Of a stretch of DNA of 64,000 bases, positions 26,210 through 35,659 are shown one piece after another (position 1 is the first letter of the stretch; every line of letters begins with the position of its first letter). The DNA lies in contig NZ_JTHP01000002.1 in assembly GCF_000943545.1 (NCBI RefSeq), positions 1 to 64,000 on the forward strand. The letters run 5' to 3'. Source of the DNA: Paenibacillus terrae (lineage in GTDB: Bacteria > Bacillota > Bacilli > Paenibacillales > Paenibacillaceae). A program made the translations under genes and the position numbers. A model generated the notes under the pieces. It was given only the letters and a program-made list of their open reading frames with translations. It ran no database searches and had not been told where the DNA came from.

Positions 26210-29200
26210 CTACGAATACAGCCATACCCGCATTAATGACAAAAGCTGTTCGGTTTGAATCGGCTTCTTCACATAATCGGAAGCGCCTGCCTCAATACAC
26301 TTGGAACGATCATCCTTCATAGCCTTGGCTGTGAGGGCAATAATAGGCAGCTTCTCGAATTGCGGCATCAGCCGGATTCGCCGCATGGCTTCATATCCGT
26401 CCATTTCAGGCATCATCATATCCATCAGCACCAGATCAAAATCAGGTGTCTGTTCCAGCATTTCCAGCGCTTCTCTACCATTTTCCGCAAAGGTAACCTC
26501 CATGCGGTAGCTTTCCAGCACGCTGGACAGGGCGAATACGTTCCGGATATCATCATCCACCAACAATATTTTTTTACCTTCAAACAATTCTTCTTTGTTA
26601 TATAGCTTTTGCAAAATTTTACGTTTGTCCTCAGGGAGATTCGCTTCGACACGATGCAGGAACAGGGTCGTTTCATCCAAAAGCCGTTCGGGCGATTTGA
26701 CATCCTTAATAATAATGGACTCCGCAAATTTGCGCAGTTGCGTTTCTTCTTTGCTGTCCAGGTCTTTACCCGTATAAATAATAATCGGCAGATCGGTCAG
26801 TTCCTCATTGTCCCGAATGCGGTCGAGCAATTCAAAGCCTGTCATATCGTTAAGCATAAGATCCAGCACCATACAATCATACCGCTGTACCCCCAGCTCA
26901 TTCAGTGCTTCTTGCCCGGTGGACACCGCCGTAATAGCAACATCGTCATGGTCAATCAGTTCAATAATGGATTTACGCTGATTATCATCGTCCTCGACCA
27001 CGAGAAGACGTTTCACCATTTTATCTGTATATGATTTAATATGTGAAAATGCCTTATCCAAACTTTCCTTTGAAGATGGCTTTTTGAGATAGGCAATTGC
27101 GCCCATCATCAAGCCTTGCTTCACATCGTCGATGACCGAAATAACATGTACCGGAATATGCCGCGTAGATGAATTTCCTTTCAGCTCGCCCAAAATGGAC
27201 CAGCCATCCATTACAGGCAATTGAATATCCAGAATAATGGCGTCCGGCAAATAGGATCTGGCCATGTCCAGCCCATCGTCTCCCTGTAGAGCGATAAGTG
27301 CCTTAAAGTCACGGCTACGAGCCATATCGTACAGGATTTTAGCGAATTTAACATCATCCTCTATGATCAGTAATACCTTATCCTTCGAGGCAATCTCGTT
27401 CCGGTCGTCGCCCGGGTGCACGATGTTCTCCGATTTTTCCTTTGAAGGCATCTGATACATAGGCAACTGCTCAGCGGGAACAAGCATAGGAGAATTCGAC
27501 TCTGCGGATGCTGCGACGCCACCAATATCCAGTTCTGCGCCCGATTGCGACTCCGCACCCTCTGTTGTTTGCGTTTGTTCTGGCAGATACAACGTGAAGC
27601 AACTGCCCTGCCCCTGCTCGGATTCTACTGTAATGACACCGCCCAGCAATCTTGAAAGCTCGCGGCTGATCGACAAGCCAAGCCCGGTTCCGCCGTATTT
27701 ACGGCTGGTTGTTCCATCTACTTGCTGGAATGCCTCGAAAATCAGATCCGTTTTATCCGAAGCAATGCCGATACCCGTATCACGTACAGACAAGGCCAGA
27801 TAGGATTTATGCGGATTTAGAAAGCCGGGAAGCAGGTCACCGGTTGCCCTTGATACACTAAAACGAACAGATCCCTCTATCGTAAACTTGAATGCATTAG
27901 ACAGTAAATTCCGTAAAATTTGTTTGAGACGATAACCGTCACTTATAATGGCTTCCGGCAAGTTTTCTTCTATCTTGGTATGGAGTTGAAGCTCACGTTT
28001 GGCTGCGACTGGAGCAAAATTTTGCTCCACAAACATCTTCAGCTCTTTCAGATTGACGGCTTCATGGTTAATATCCATTTTCCCGGCGTCCACTTTGGAT
28101 AAATCCAGAATTTCATCAATCATTTTCAGTAAATCTGCGCCTGACATATAAATGGTCTGTGCATACTCTACTTGCTTGGGCTTGAGATTGCCGTCCTTGT
28201 TCTCAGACAGGAGCTGGGAAAGAATGAGCAAGCTATTCAGCGGAGTACGCAGTTCATGCGACATGTTGGCCAAAAACTCGGATTTGTATTTGCTCGTGAT
28301 ACCCAACTGCATCGCCTGCTGTTCCAACTGGGCACGCGCACGTTCGATCTCATCGTTCTTTTCCTCCCCTTCCCGAACCTGCTCTTCCAGCGCTCTCGTC
28401 TTGGCTATCAGTTCGGTGTTAAAATGCTCCAGTTCCTCCTGCTGACGCTGTAGCAATTCTTCCGAACGTTTAAGCTCCTCCGTCTGCTTCTCCAAATTTC
28501 CGTTAGAACGCTTGAGCTCCTCTTGCTGGGTTTGAAGTTCCTCGGACTGGCACTGCAATTCCTCGGTCAACGCCTGCGATTCGCGCAGCAATTGTTCTAC
28601 CCGCATCCGTCCCTTGATGTTATTCAAAATGATCCCCAAGCTCTCGACTAATTGAGCAAATAGCTTCGTTTCCAGATCACTAAAGCGATCCAGCGACGCT
28701 ACTTCCACAGCACCGATACAATCGTCCTCGAACAAAATAGGGAAAATCATAATTCCCACCGGCTTACTCGCTCCCAATGCGGAGCCGATGGACAAGTATC
28801 CATCAGGAGCTTCTGTAATCAGGATCGGCTTACGATCCTGAACACTTTGTCCAAGCAAGCCTTCGCCAACATGGATAACGTCTTTGATCGAATCTTCACC
28901 AGACTCCTTCGCATAGGAGCCGTACAGCTTAAATTGGGCATCCTCCACTTCCTTGCCTTGCAAATAAATCGCTCCGTAGCTGCCTCCCAAAATGGGCGTA
29001 AACTCACTGATAAACATCTGTGCGACCTGCTCCAGTGAATTCACGCCTCGGAACAGCTCTGTTAATCGTGCCGTGTTGGCATTAAGCCAGGTTTGATCCT
29101 TCTGCGTCTGAAGAACGGAATGCTCAAATTTGCGTTTTTCCTCCAGGTCTCCAGCCATTTGTTGAAATACGCGGGCAACCTCCCCAATCTCGTCCTTGGA

Positions 29201-29908
29201 GGCTACATTCATTCGGCTGATCGCCCTGTATTTTCCTTTGCCAAAGCCGTTGATCATGAGACTAACGATATTTAGACCTTTGGCAATGCTTGGGAGCACC
29301 CACAAAATAACGAGTAAGCCCATCATCAGACCGGCTGCCATCAGGATTGTGGTAATCTGCACGGATTCCTCATAAGCCTGATTGGCTTGCTCCATATCAT
29401 GATCTATTTCCCGATCCTGAAAAACGGCCAGGGCATTAATGCTGTCCAGCGCCTCCTCTTGAGCAGGTAACCCCGTACTATTACGGAAAGCATTCGCTTC
29501 CTCAATACGGTCTTGACTCAACAAAGAAATCAGCCTTTGCTCATAGCTCAAAAAGTCTTTCCAGGCGGCCGCTACCCGATCCACTTGCTGCTGCTCCTCA
29601 CTGGTGCCGGAACCGGATTCCAGTTCTCCCAGCACCTTGGTTCCGGAAGCGCTAATACCATCAAGCTGGCGTTTAGCCTCACTGACAGAGGCCCCCGGAT
29701 TCAGGATCAGATTGGCCATAACCTTCGCCATATCGTTCACCTGACCGCGAATGGCCGTTGTTTTTCGGACCTTCATATAGCGGTCCTGGTAAACCTGATT
29801 TAGCTGCTCATTCAGACTCCCCATTCGATCATAGCTGATTAGTGTCAGCACAAGGAGGATCGCCATAAGCGACCCGAAGCCGATCAGCAGTTTATTTCTG
29901 ATTTTCAT
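26210..29908 (-). CDS. Giant membrane hybrid kinase (RsbK-like): sensor-HAMP-GAF-HK-REC-REC-REC
   Basis: 1232 aa. TM1 about 8-25, an extracytoplasmic helical sensor about 30-185, TM2 about 187-206, HAMP about 208-262, GAF about 285-435, a long coiled coil about 437-540, HisKA with H551 in MSHELRTPLNS, HATPase to about 776, a disordered linker 777-840, then three receiver domains with acceptors near D894, D1016 and D1163. The coiled coil carries Glu/Gln-rich heptads as in methyl-accepting receptors, a possible target for the adjacent CheR enzyme. It overlaps the REC-PP2C gene by 17 nt. Sensor plus GAF suggests that it integrates an external and an internal signal. Confidence 0.88.
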   Translation of the reverse strand: MKIRNKLLIGFGSLMAILLVLTLISYDRMGSLNEQLNQVYQDRYMKVRKTTAIRGQVNDMAKVMANLILNPGASVSEAKRQLDGISASGTKVLGELESGSGTSEEQQQVDRVAAAWKDFLSYEQRLISLLSQDRIEEANAFRNSTGLPAQEEALDSINALAVFQDREIDHDMEQANQAYEESVQITTILMAAGLMMGLLVILWVLPSIAKGLNIVSLMINGFGKGKYRAISRMNVASKDEIGEVARVFQQMAGDLEEKRKFEHSVLQTQKDQTWLNANTARLTELFRGVNSLEQVAQMFISEFTPILGGSYGAIYLQGKEVEDAQFKLYGSYAKESGEDSIKDVIHVGEGLLGQSVQDRKPILITEAPDGYLSIGSALGASKPVGIMIFPILFEDDCIGAVEVASLDRFSDLETKLFAQLVESLGIILNNIKGRMRVEQLLRESQALTEELQCQSEELQTQQEELKRSNGNLEKQTEELKRSEELLQRQQEELEHFNTELIAKTRALEEQVREGEEKNDEIERARAQLEQQAMQLGITSKYKSEFLANMSHELRTPLNSLLILSQLLSENKDGNLKPKQVEYAQTIYMSGADLLKMIDEILDLSKVDAGKMDINHEAVNLKELKMFVEQNFAPVAAKRELQLHTKIEENLPEAIISDGYRLKQILRNLLSNAFKFTIEGSVRFSVSRATGDLLPGFLNPHKSYLALSVRDTGIGIASDKTDLIFEAFQQVDGTTSRKYGGTGLGLSISRELSRLLGGVITVESEQGQGSCFTLYLPEQTQTTEGAESQSGAELDIGGVAASAESNSPMLVPAEQLPMYQMPSKEKSENIVHPGDDRNEIASKDKVLLIIEDDVKFAKILYDMARSRDFKALIALQGDDGLDMARSYLPDAIILDIQLPVMDGWSILGELKGNSSTRHIPVHVISVIDDVKQGLMMGAIAYLKKPSSKESLDKAFSHIKSYTDKMVKRLLVVEDDDNQRKSIIELIDHDDVAITAVSTGQEALNELGVQRYDCMVLDLMLNDMTGFELLDRIRDNEELTDLPIIIYTGKDLDSKEETQLRKFAESIIIKDVKSPERLLDETTLFLHRVEANLPEDKRKILQKLYNKEELFEGKKILLVDDDIRNVFALSSVLESYRMEVTFAENGREALEMLEQTPDFDLVLMDMMMPEMDGYEAMRRIRLMPQFEKLPIIALTAKAMKDDRSKCIEAGASDYVKKPIQTEQLLSLMRVWLYS

Positions 29909-31073
29909 GCAAGCTCTCTCCCTCTTTCAATGAAATCCAGATCAGGCACTTATCATCATCGCGATCCTGCGGTGCTTCTTTACGAAAAAAAGCATCCAGC
30001 ATCGCTTCTTCATTCCATTCCTCTTGCTTGCGCAGACATGCGGTCAAATACTCCAGTTGTTCCTCATATTCGCCCTCTACAGCCTCCAGCAAGCCATCGG
30101 TATACAAAGCGATATGCCCCGTTCCTTCATAATGGATCGTGTGCATTTCCGCATCAATTTTATCAAACAAACCTACTGGACTGCATGCACGGTCAAATTT
30201 GGTGATGCTGCCATCCTGACTGAACAATAAGCCGGGCGGATGCCCTGCATTCACATAATCAATCCGCCGAGAACGGGTATCAATGACCATATAGATCGCC
30301 GTAAAATAATACTGCACGAGCTGCTTGCCCAGATCCAGTTGATTAAAACGACGATTCAGCTCCTGAATCACCTTTTCGGGCTCTACGTATGTGGTCACGG
30401 TATCCTTGAGCACAGATGCAATGAACATGCAGAACAGTGAAGAAGAGATGCCATGACCCATCATATCCAGCAAAATGATCGCATATCTACCTTCCCCGAG
30501 CGGATACCAGGAATACAAGTCTCCCGCCAGTTCAAAGGAAGGCTGATACAGGGCATTGACTTGCAGTACAGGATCTTGGATGGCAGGACTAAGCACCGCC
30601 TGCTGTACCATCGCGGCCAGCTTCAGCTCGTCCTGAATCCGCTGGTCCCGGTCTTTATGCCAGTCCTTTTCCTGCTTGAGACGCAAGGCAAGCCGTATTC
30701 TGGCCATTAATTCTACCTTATTAATAGGCTTGGTGACATAATCGACGGCCCCCACGTCCAGTGCCTCTGCCAGTTTCTTGGAATCGCCTACAGCAGTTAC
30801 CATGATGATAGGTATATCTTTCAGATGCTCGTATTCCTGCACGATGCTGCAAGCTTCAATACCATCCATCTCAGGCATCATCATATCCAGCAAAACCAAA
30901 TCAATATCGGAAGGTCGGGGGCGCAGACTAACGGTACGGTCCCCAATCCCCAGATGCTCCAACATTTCTGCGGCTGAGCTGGCAGAGATAACATCCCTAT
31001 AATTTTCTTTCTTTAATATTTCACGAATAATAATGACATTGGTCGGATTATCGTCAACAATCAGGATTCTCAT
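29892..31073 (-). CDS. REC-PP2C (SpoIIE/RsbU-type) phosphatase, RsbY-like
   Basis: 393 aa. Receiver domain 1-135 (DD near 7-8, acceptor D63 in LLDMMMPEMDG, conserved K in TKP), a linker, then a PP2C/SpoIIE domain about 170-385 with metal motifs FELAGDLYSWYPL, LLDMMGHGISSSL and ALYTDGLLEA. The pattern is that of RsbY/RsbP-type phosphatases that dephosphorylate RsbV. As first gene of the cluster, it is probably activated by phosphotransfer from the hybrid kinase it overlaps. Confidence 0.9.
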   Translation of the reverse strand: MRILIVDDNPTNVIIIREILKKENYRDVISASSAAEMLEHLGIGDRTVSLRPRPSDIDLVLLDMMMPEMDGIEACSIVQEYEHLKDIPIIMVTAVGDSKKLAEALDVGAVDYVTKPINKVELMARIRLALRLKQEKDWHKDRDQRIQDELKLAAMVQQAVLSPAIQDPVLQVNALYQPSFELAGDLYSWYPLGEGRYAIILLDMMGHGISSSLFCMFIASVLKDTVTTYVEPEKVIQELNRRFNQLDLGKQLVQYYFTAIYMVIDTRSRRIDYVNAGHPPGLLFSQDGSITKFDRACSPVGLFDKIDAEMHTIHYEGTGHIALYTDGLLEAVEGEYEEQLEYLTACLRKQEEWNEEAMLDAFFRKEAPQDRDDDKCLIWISLKEGESLHENQK

Positions 31074-31100
31074 TTCTCTCTCCTTATCTGTAACCCATGT

Positions 31101-31127
31101 ATTATACTATACCTGTTTAAGCGGCAA
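31101..31127 (-). promoter_or_regulatory. Candidate promoter for the sigma-B signalling operon
   Basis: On the minus strand TTGCCG (31127-31122) and a perfect TATAAT (31106-31101) are 15 nt apart, shorter than usual, just upstream of the REC-PP2C gene. The short spacer suggests a weak or assisted promoter. Confidence 0.4.
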
Positions 31128-31177
31128 CACCCTTATGGATCTGAACCTGAAATAGCGTCTCCATAAGAAGGCATTCC

Positions 31178-31229
31178 AAAAACATAGATAAGGAATGAGG
31201 CCCTCGCCCCATTCCTTATCTATGTTTTT
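31178..31229. terminator. Symmetrical terminator between the YflT gene and the sigma-B operon
   Basis: AAAAACATAGATAAGGAATG pairs with its complement around a GC-rich loop, giving a 20-bp perfect stem with A and T runs on both sides. It ends the YflT transcript before the operon promoter. Confidence 0.9.
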
Positions 31230-31315
31230 GGAGGAACCGCGAAGCACTTGTGCGGCGGTCAGCATCCTCTTTTTCAGCTCTAATGCCAGTCTATTTTCCT
31301 GTTCAACTGGCGTTA

Positions 31316-31657
31316 TCAAGCTTTTTTGGCAATGACCAGAACTTTGCCCTGATCCAGTTCTTTTTCGTAAAAATCAGCTTCCGTATCTGTAAATCCCAAG
31401 GAAGTAATTTTAGCGCGAAGCTCGTCGCCACGGGAACGGAACAGATTGGCTAATGAATCAAAAACGCCCTCTTCCTTAATCCCGATTTCCTTGGCATCCA
31501 CCGTATCTGCAATACGATCCGTCCGGTCCTGATCATGAGCGAGCACGAACACATCCTCATAACGATAGCCCGTGTTGCGCAATTCATTCACCGCTTCGAC
31601 GGCTTGTACACCGTTCTCTACCACTTTGGCATAAGATTTATGATGGGTCTGATTCAT
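31316..31657 (-). CDS. YflT-type general stress protein
   Basis: 113 aa from the ATG at 31657 (AAGGAG 10 nt upstream). The domain YAKVVENGVQAVEAVNELRNTGY ... DVFVLAHDQDRTDRIAD ... EADFYEKELDQGKVLVIAK is the YflT fold (heat-induced stress protein), also seen in GsiB-linked general stress proteins. B. subtilis yflT is sigma-B dependent. A good sigma-B promoter motif lies about 40 nt upstream here. Confidence 0.88.
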   Translation of the reverse strand: MNQTHHKSYAKVVENGVQAVEAVNELRNTGYRYEDVFVLAHDQDRTDRIADTVDAKEIGIKEEGVFDSLANLFRSRGDELRAKITSLGFTDTEADFYEKELDQGKVLVIAKKA

Positions 31658-31696
31658 GTTTCTCACGCTCCTTATTAGGATTGACTTCTCTGACTA

Positions 31697-31722
31697 TTAC
31701 ACGCTGTACATTCGTTTGAAAC
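31697..31722 (-). promoter_or_regulatory. Candidate sigma-B promoter of the YflT gene
   Basis: On the minus strand GTTTCA (31722-31717) and GTGTAA (31702-31697) are 14 nt apart, close to the sigma-B consensus GTTT-N13-15-GGGTAA. The -10 has one mismatch. Confidence 0.5.
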
Positions 31723-31757
31723 TTCCATGTTATGTCATGCTCTTAAAATTAGAGACA

Positions 31758-32276
31758 TTACCATTCGGCTTCGTCAAAAAACTCGACATATTTAGGCTTA
31801 TCGGACGCCTCATCCATAAAAACTTTGATCGCACGCTGTCCACGAACGTATACCTCGCCGTCCTCTGCCGTAAATTGTGAGCCACCCAGCGCCTTATCCA
31901 GCGTTTGCCGTTTTAGCGGCAACCACTGGTCATTGACCTTGATCCGTCCAGCAGCGGGATCTACATGCACATAAGAAACCATATTACCTCGCATACCGAC
32001 CACGACGTCAGGATATTGATATTCCGTAGAAAGCAGCAGCGTATCCTCCTTCACTTGAAGGGGCTTGCCCAGTTTTTTCAATACATCCGCACGCGTATCG
32101 TCCAAAGATATACCGTTTAACGTATGAAAATCAGCCGGTACGGCATTTTTGGCGGGAATCGTCTGCACAGCCCTTACTACATGCCCCGCCGTATGCGGGG
32201 AAACGGCTTGCTGAACCGTATCCTGTCCGGAAAAGGGAGTGAGCAAACCAGCAGCTAGCAATAAAATCTTCATCAT
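31758..32276 (-). CDS. Hypothetical secreted protein
   Basis: 172 aa from the ATG at 32276, preceded by AAAGGGTGAG; the frame opens 9 nt earlier with a GTG. A short signal-like hydrophobic start (MKILLLAAGLLTPFSG) precedes a domain whose middle, LNGISLDDTRADVLKKLGKP, resembles the repeats of small SmpA/BamE-like or DUF4309-like secreted proteins (G-x-x-L-D-x-x-x-x-x-V-x-x-x-L-G-x-P). No enzyme motif seen. It lies 42 nt after the DUF948 gene, probably one operon. Confidence 0.6.
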   Translation of the reverse strand: MMKILLLAAGLLTPFSGQDTVQQAVSPHTAGHVVRAVQTIPAKNAVPADFHTLNGISLDDTRADVLKKLGKPLQVKEDTLLLSTEYQYPDVVVGMRGNMVSYVHVDPAAGRIKVNDQWLPLKRQTLDKALGGSQFTAEDGEVYVRGQRAIKVFMDEASDKPKYVEFFDEAEW

Positions 32277-32327
32277 AAATCTCACCCTTTCAATGAATTT
32301 CCTATAGTTTACGGTTCAGCCACTATG

Positions 32328-32849
32328 CTACTGACGCATTTTCTGCCACACCCCGGCAGCGATATCTACATAACCCAACCAGTTTTTGGCCGGCTTTGCC
32401 GCAGGCTCCTCGTAGGTCGCATTGTAGCTCTGAACCGTCCGTTCCGTTGAAGTTAATGGCCTGTTCGAAGAAGCTGACTTGATCGCGGTTTCCGTACCTG
32501 TCTTTTTATCCACTGTATGATGTGGCTTCTGAAACCGGGCGATTAATGCCGCGGAAGCCTGCTTCGCAGCTAGAGTGACTTCGTTAAGCACCTCGCCCAA
32601 GTTTCTAACCGATTCCATCACAGGCTCCACCTGCTTCAATTTATGATCAACGTCTGCGGTAATGTCATTGGCATGTCGAACCGTTTGCTTTACTTCATAG
32701 CTCAGTTCATCTACCGTTTTTTGTACATCCTGGAGAGTCTGAGTTACCTTTTCCAGAGAGCCTTGTGCTGCTTTAAGTGTTTTAATGAGGAAAATAACGA
32801 GAACTGCAAATGCGATAGCGATAATAAAAATACTGACCTGTGTTAACAT
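32328..32849 (-). CDS. DUF948 general stress protein (YtxG-like)
   Basis: 173 aa. One N-terminal membrane helix (about 4-22), then a long coiled coil (KAAQGSLEKVTQTLQDVQKTVDELSYEVKQTVRHANDI) typical of DUF948/YtxG. The tail is polar. In B. subtilis the ytxGHJ operon is sigma-B dependent. Here a near-perfect sigma-B promoter is found upstream, while the ytxH relative is about 13 kb away. Confidence 0.87.
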   Translation of the reverse strand: MLTQVSIFIIAIAFAVLVIFLIKTLKAAQGSLEKVTQTLQDVQKTVDELSYEVKQTVRHANDITADVDHKLKQVEPVMESVRNLGEVLNEVTLAAKQASAALIARFQKPHHTVDKKTGTETAIKSASSNRPLTSTERTVQSYNATYEEPAAKPAKNWLGYVDIAAGVWQKMRQ

Positions 32850-32900
32850 GGCCTAACCCCTCTTTCGTTTTTCACGATGATGTTTATGATTACTGCATAG

Positions 32901-32926
32901 TTACCCCTTACGTTCAGACACGAAAC
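32901..32926 (-). promoter_or_regulatory. Sigma-B promoter of the DUF948 gene
   Basis: On the minus strand GTTTCG (32926-32921) and a perfect GGGTAA (32906-32901) are 14 nt apart, the sigma-B arrangement, about 52 nt upstream of the start codon. Confidence 0.7.
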
Positions 32927-33109
32927 AACGTCACAGCTCGCTTTTCCTCCACTCCTTACGCTATGTTTCACGGATTGGGGCACGGTTTAAAACAACATAT
33001 AACGATGGCACAGACACGAAAGATTCAAATGATTCAGCCATCATTCGCAGCCATGCTCTATCGGGCGTGAGTATGCCACATTATATACAATTGAAGGAGG
33101 ATGCAGAAC

Positions 33110-33277
33110 ATGCTGAAATGGTCCGCTTTATTTTTAGTTTTTGCCGTGATCGCCGGGATTTTAGGTTTTTTTGGTATCGTTGTATCCATAGCTGCTACAA
33201 TCGCCAAAATATTGTTTGTGTTATTTCTGGTGTTGTTCGTCGTTTCACTCTTTACCGGAAGAAGACGAGCGTCATAG
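33110..33277 (+). CDS. DUF1328 small membrane protein (YtjA family)
   Basis: 55 aa. The ATG at 33110 has GAAGGAGG 9 nt upstream. The sequence [19 protein letters not shown] ... [25 protein letters not shown] is two hydrophobic helices with a short basic end, the DUF1328 pattern found in stress-related small membrane proteins. It is divergent from the sigma-B promoter of the DUF948 gene. Confidence 0.85.
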   Translation: MLKWSALFLVFAVIAGILGFFGIVVSIAATIAKILFVLFLVLFVVSLFTGRRRAS

Positions 33278-33333
33278 GCGTAATAGAAGAAGTCTGAATC
33301 AAGTGTAGTGAAGATATATCATTATATAGCTTT

Positions 33334-33385
33334 AAAAATAGGATGTTCCCGCCCCAATTACAGGGTTGTGGAACATCCTATTTTT
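33334..33385. terminator. Bidirectional terminator
   Basis: A 16-bp perfect stem AAAAATAGGATGTTCC with its complement around a 20-nt loop, between the convergent DUF1328 and NlpC/P60 genes. Confidence 0.92.
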
Positions 33386-33416
33386 GATGCGTAATTTTTT
33401 AAGGCTAATGGCGCTT

Positions 33417-34586
33417 TTATTGGATTACGCTACCCCCGAACAGGAAACGATCCTGCCAAGGCTTGCTGAAATCCGTAACTTTCACACCGCCACCCGCTAC
33501 AGAAAACGTATGAAGAAGCTTGTTGTCTCCCAGATATACAGCTACGTGTGTAATCGTTTGGGAGGAATTATCCAAGGACGTATACGCCCCTGAAGACGCG
33601 TTGTAATTAGTAAAGAAAAGCAGATCGCCACGCTTCAGCGTGGTCATGTCTGTGTTTGGCTGACTATTCTGCTTGATCCACTCACCCTGTGAACGTGAAT
33701 CCGCCGGAAGCTGAATACCTGCAGCCTGACGGAAAATTTGACGGGTAAATGCCGAGCAATCAAAAGTAACCGTACTATTACGATCCGAACCGTATTCATA
33801 TGGAGTACCGAGATAAGTCATCCCTGTGTTAATAACCTGTTCAATGGCAGCCGCTGCGTCACCAGAAGGCAAGTTTATGGCTTCCGCAGGAGATGCTGCA
33901 GCAGGAATCACGGTAGTGTCAGGAGCAGATGTTACTGGAGCAGCCACAGGCTGCTGCACAACAACGCCCTCGCCAATACGAATATACTGTGGAGACGAGC
34001 TGACATAGCCCACCGTGCCATCAGCATTGGTAATCTTAAACCAATAGGCGTTACTTGGATCTGTAATGGTGACGATATCTCCTGCATTCAAAAAGCCCAA
34101 AACCTCGGATGAAGTGGATGCCTCCGCCCGCAAACGAACGGACGTTTGAATCGTAGCTTTCGTTTGACCGGCAGAACTATTCACTGAGGCTGGAGCCTCT
34201 TTGGCTGAACTGTTAGTTTTAAGCGATTCTTTGGCTTCCGGCTTACGGACGGCAGGCTCGGTGACAGCAGCAGCGACGCTGGTAGCGCCTACTTTTATGT
34301 ACTTGTCGGAGCTGCTTGTGTATCCAGTTACCCCATCAGACGTCTTGATCTTATACCAATAGCTGTTTGTTTTCTCCAATACCGTTACGGCCTCTCCCTG
34401 CTTCATAAAGCTGACTACATCTCCCGTAGTCGAAGGGCCGGATCTAAGCTTTACAGCCGCCTGAATAACCGCCTTCTGTCCCGTAGATGCTGTCGATGCC
34501 GCTGCGTCAACCTGACCCGGCGCCACATGAATTGCTGCCAACAGCGCGGCTGACGTCATGAGCATTCCCATCACGCGTCTTCTCAA
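33417..34586 (-). CDS. Secreted NlpC/P60 peptidoglycan hydrolase with two SH3 domains
   Basis: 389 aa. Signal peptide about 1-29 (cleavage near VDAAA). SH3 domains about 39-98 and 143-203 (VKLRSGPSTTGDV, VRLRAEASTSSEV) serve for wall binding. The C-terminal NlpC/P60 domain is about 250-388, with catalytic Cys in FDCSAFTRQ and His in ITHVAVYLG and NKLLHTF. Such enzymes cut the gamma-D-Glu-diamino acid bond in muropeptides during growth or lysis. Single gene. Confidence 0.92.
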   Translation of the reverse strand: MRRRVMGMLMTSAALLAAIHVAPGQVDAAASTASTGQKAVIQAAVKLRSGPSTTGDVVSFMKQGEAVTVLEKTNSYWYKIKTSDGVTGYTSSSDKYIKVGATSVAAAVTEPAVRKPEAKESLKTNSSAKEAPASVNSSAGQTKATIQTSVRLRAEASTSSEVLGFLNAGDIVTITDPSNAYWFKITNADGTVGYVSSSPQYIRIGEGVVVQQPVAAPVTSAPDTTVIPAAASPAEAINLPSGDAAAAIEQVINTGMTYLGTPYEYGSDRNSTVTFDCSAFTRQIFRQAAGIQLPADSRSQGEWIKQNSQPNTDMTTLKRGDLLFFTNYNASSGAYTSLDNSSQTITHVAVYLGDNKLLHTFSVAGGGVKVTDFSKPWQDRFLFGGSVIQ

Positions 34587-34777
34587 TGTTGCACCTCCTG
34601 GCTGTTTTTACGAATTTGAAGAGCAAGTCCAATTCCGACGAATATAGCCGGACATGCTTTCATTATAGTAAAAGCAACAGGAAGAGAGATATAATCCAAA
34701 CGTCACAAAAGGCAGCGTATACACCTTTTATGCATAGGTCTAAAGTCATTTTTAACACTAATTATTAAATAAATAAT

Positions 34778-35659
34778 CTATAATTTGGGTTCCACATGGA
34801 CATGAACATGCATCGTATTATGAACCTCTTGCAGGCGTTCCTCAATCCGGTCGCTGATCCGATGTCCTTCAATCAGGCTGAGTTGCGGGTTCACCTCTAT
34901 AACAACATCCACCAAAGCATGATTGCCGTGTACCCGTGCCTTTACATCACGAATCCCCTCTACTCCGGGTATATGAGCAATCGTGCTGCGTAAGTCTGAC
35001 AGCTCCTGCTCATCAAAACCATCCGTCAGGCTGTGTGTAGAGTCCTTGAAAATATCCCACGCCGTTTTACAGATTATGAATCCTACCGCTATAGCCGCAA
35101 CCGTATCCAGCCAGGGCAATCCAAACTGTGCCCCGATAATACCAACCGCTGCACCGATACTGACGAGCGCATCTGACAGATTATCCTTCGCTGCCGCCAG
35201 TAACGCCTTGTTGTTAATTTTCCGGGCCAGTCTGTTGTTGTACATGTATACTCCCAGCATAATGACTGCACATATTACCGCTACTCCTGCGGAAGTAACA
35301 TCAGGCGTCTGCTTGCCACCTCTGAAAATACTTCCGATCCCGTCAATAAGCACCTGAAGACCGACGACAGCCATAATAAAGGATGCCAGCAATGCCGCTA
35401 TTGTTTCTGCTCTAAAATGTCCATAGGCATGGTCGGAGTCCGGCGGTTTTTGAGATATACGCAGACCGATCAGTACGGCAACGGACACCACAATATCAGT
35501 GACATTGTTAAATCCATCGGCCAGTAACGCACTGGAAGCAAATATATATCCACTAATCAGCTTAAAGGCAGACAGAAAAAGGTAGGCGATAATGCTCACC
35601 CATGCCCCTCGCTCACCTTTTCGTATTTCATCATACACATTCACCACAACGGGGGACAC
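34778..35659 (-). CDS. Cation diffusion facilitator (Zn/Mn/Fe exporter)
   Basis: 293 aa. Six membrane helices with metal-site motifs SSALLADGFNNVTD (helix 2) and AAKDNLSDALVS (helix 5), and HAYGHFRAET between helices 2 and 3. The cytoplasmic C-terminal domain ends in an HVHVHVEP stretch. DxxND-type sites differ from the HxxxD of pure zinc transporters, hinting at Mn2+ or Fe2+, although this is inference. AAGGAG overlaps the first GTG, so the true start may be a GTG four codons in (35647). Confidence 0.9.
   Translation of the reverse strand: MSPVVVNVYDEIRKGERGAWVSIIAYLFLSAFKLISGYIFASSALLADGFNNVTDIVVSVAVLIGLRISQKPPDSDHAYGHFRAETIAALLASFIMAVVGLQVLIDGIGSIFRGGKQTPDVTSAGVAVICAVIMLGVYMYNNRLARKINNKALLAAAKDNLSDALVSIGAAVGIIGAQFGLPWLDTVAAIAVGFIICKTAWDIFKDSTHSLTDGFDEQELSDLRSTIAHIPGVEGIRDVKARVHGNHALVDVVIEVNPQLSLIEGHRISDRIEERLQEVHNTMHVHVHVEPKL

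Noticed and set aside
32990..33020. GTTTAA upstream of the DUF1328 gene as a sigma-B -35
   Set aside because: No GGGTAA/GGGTAT lies at the needed distance; GATGGC is the nearest candidate.
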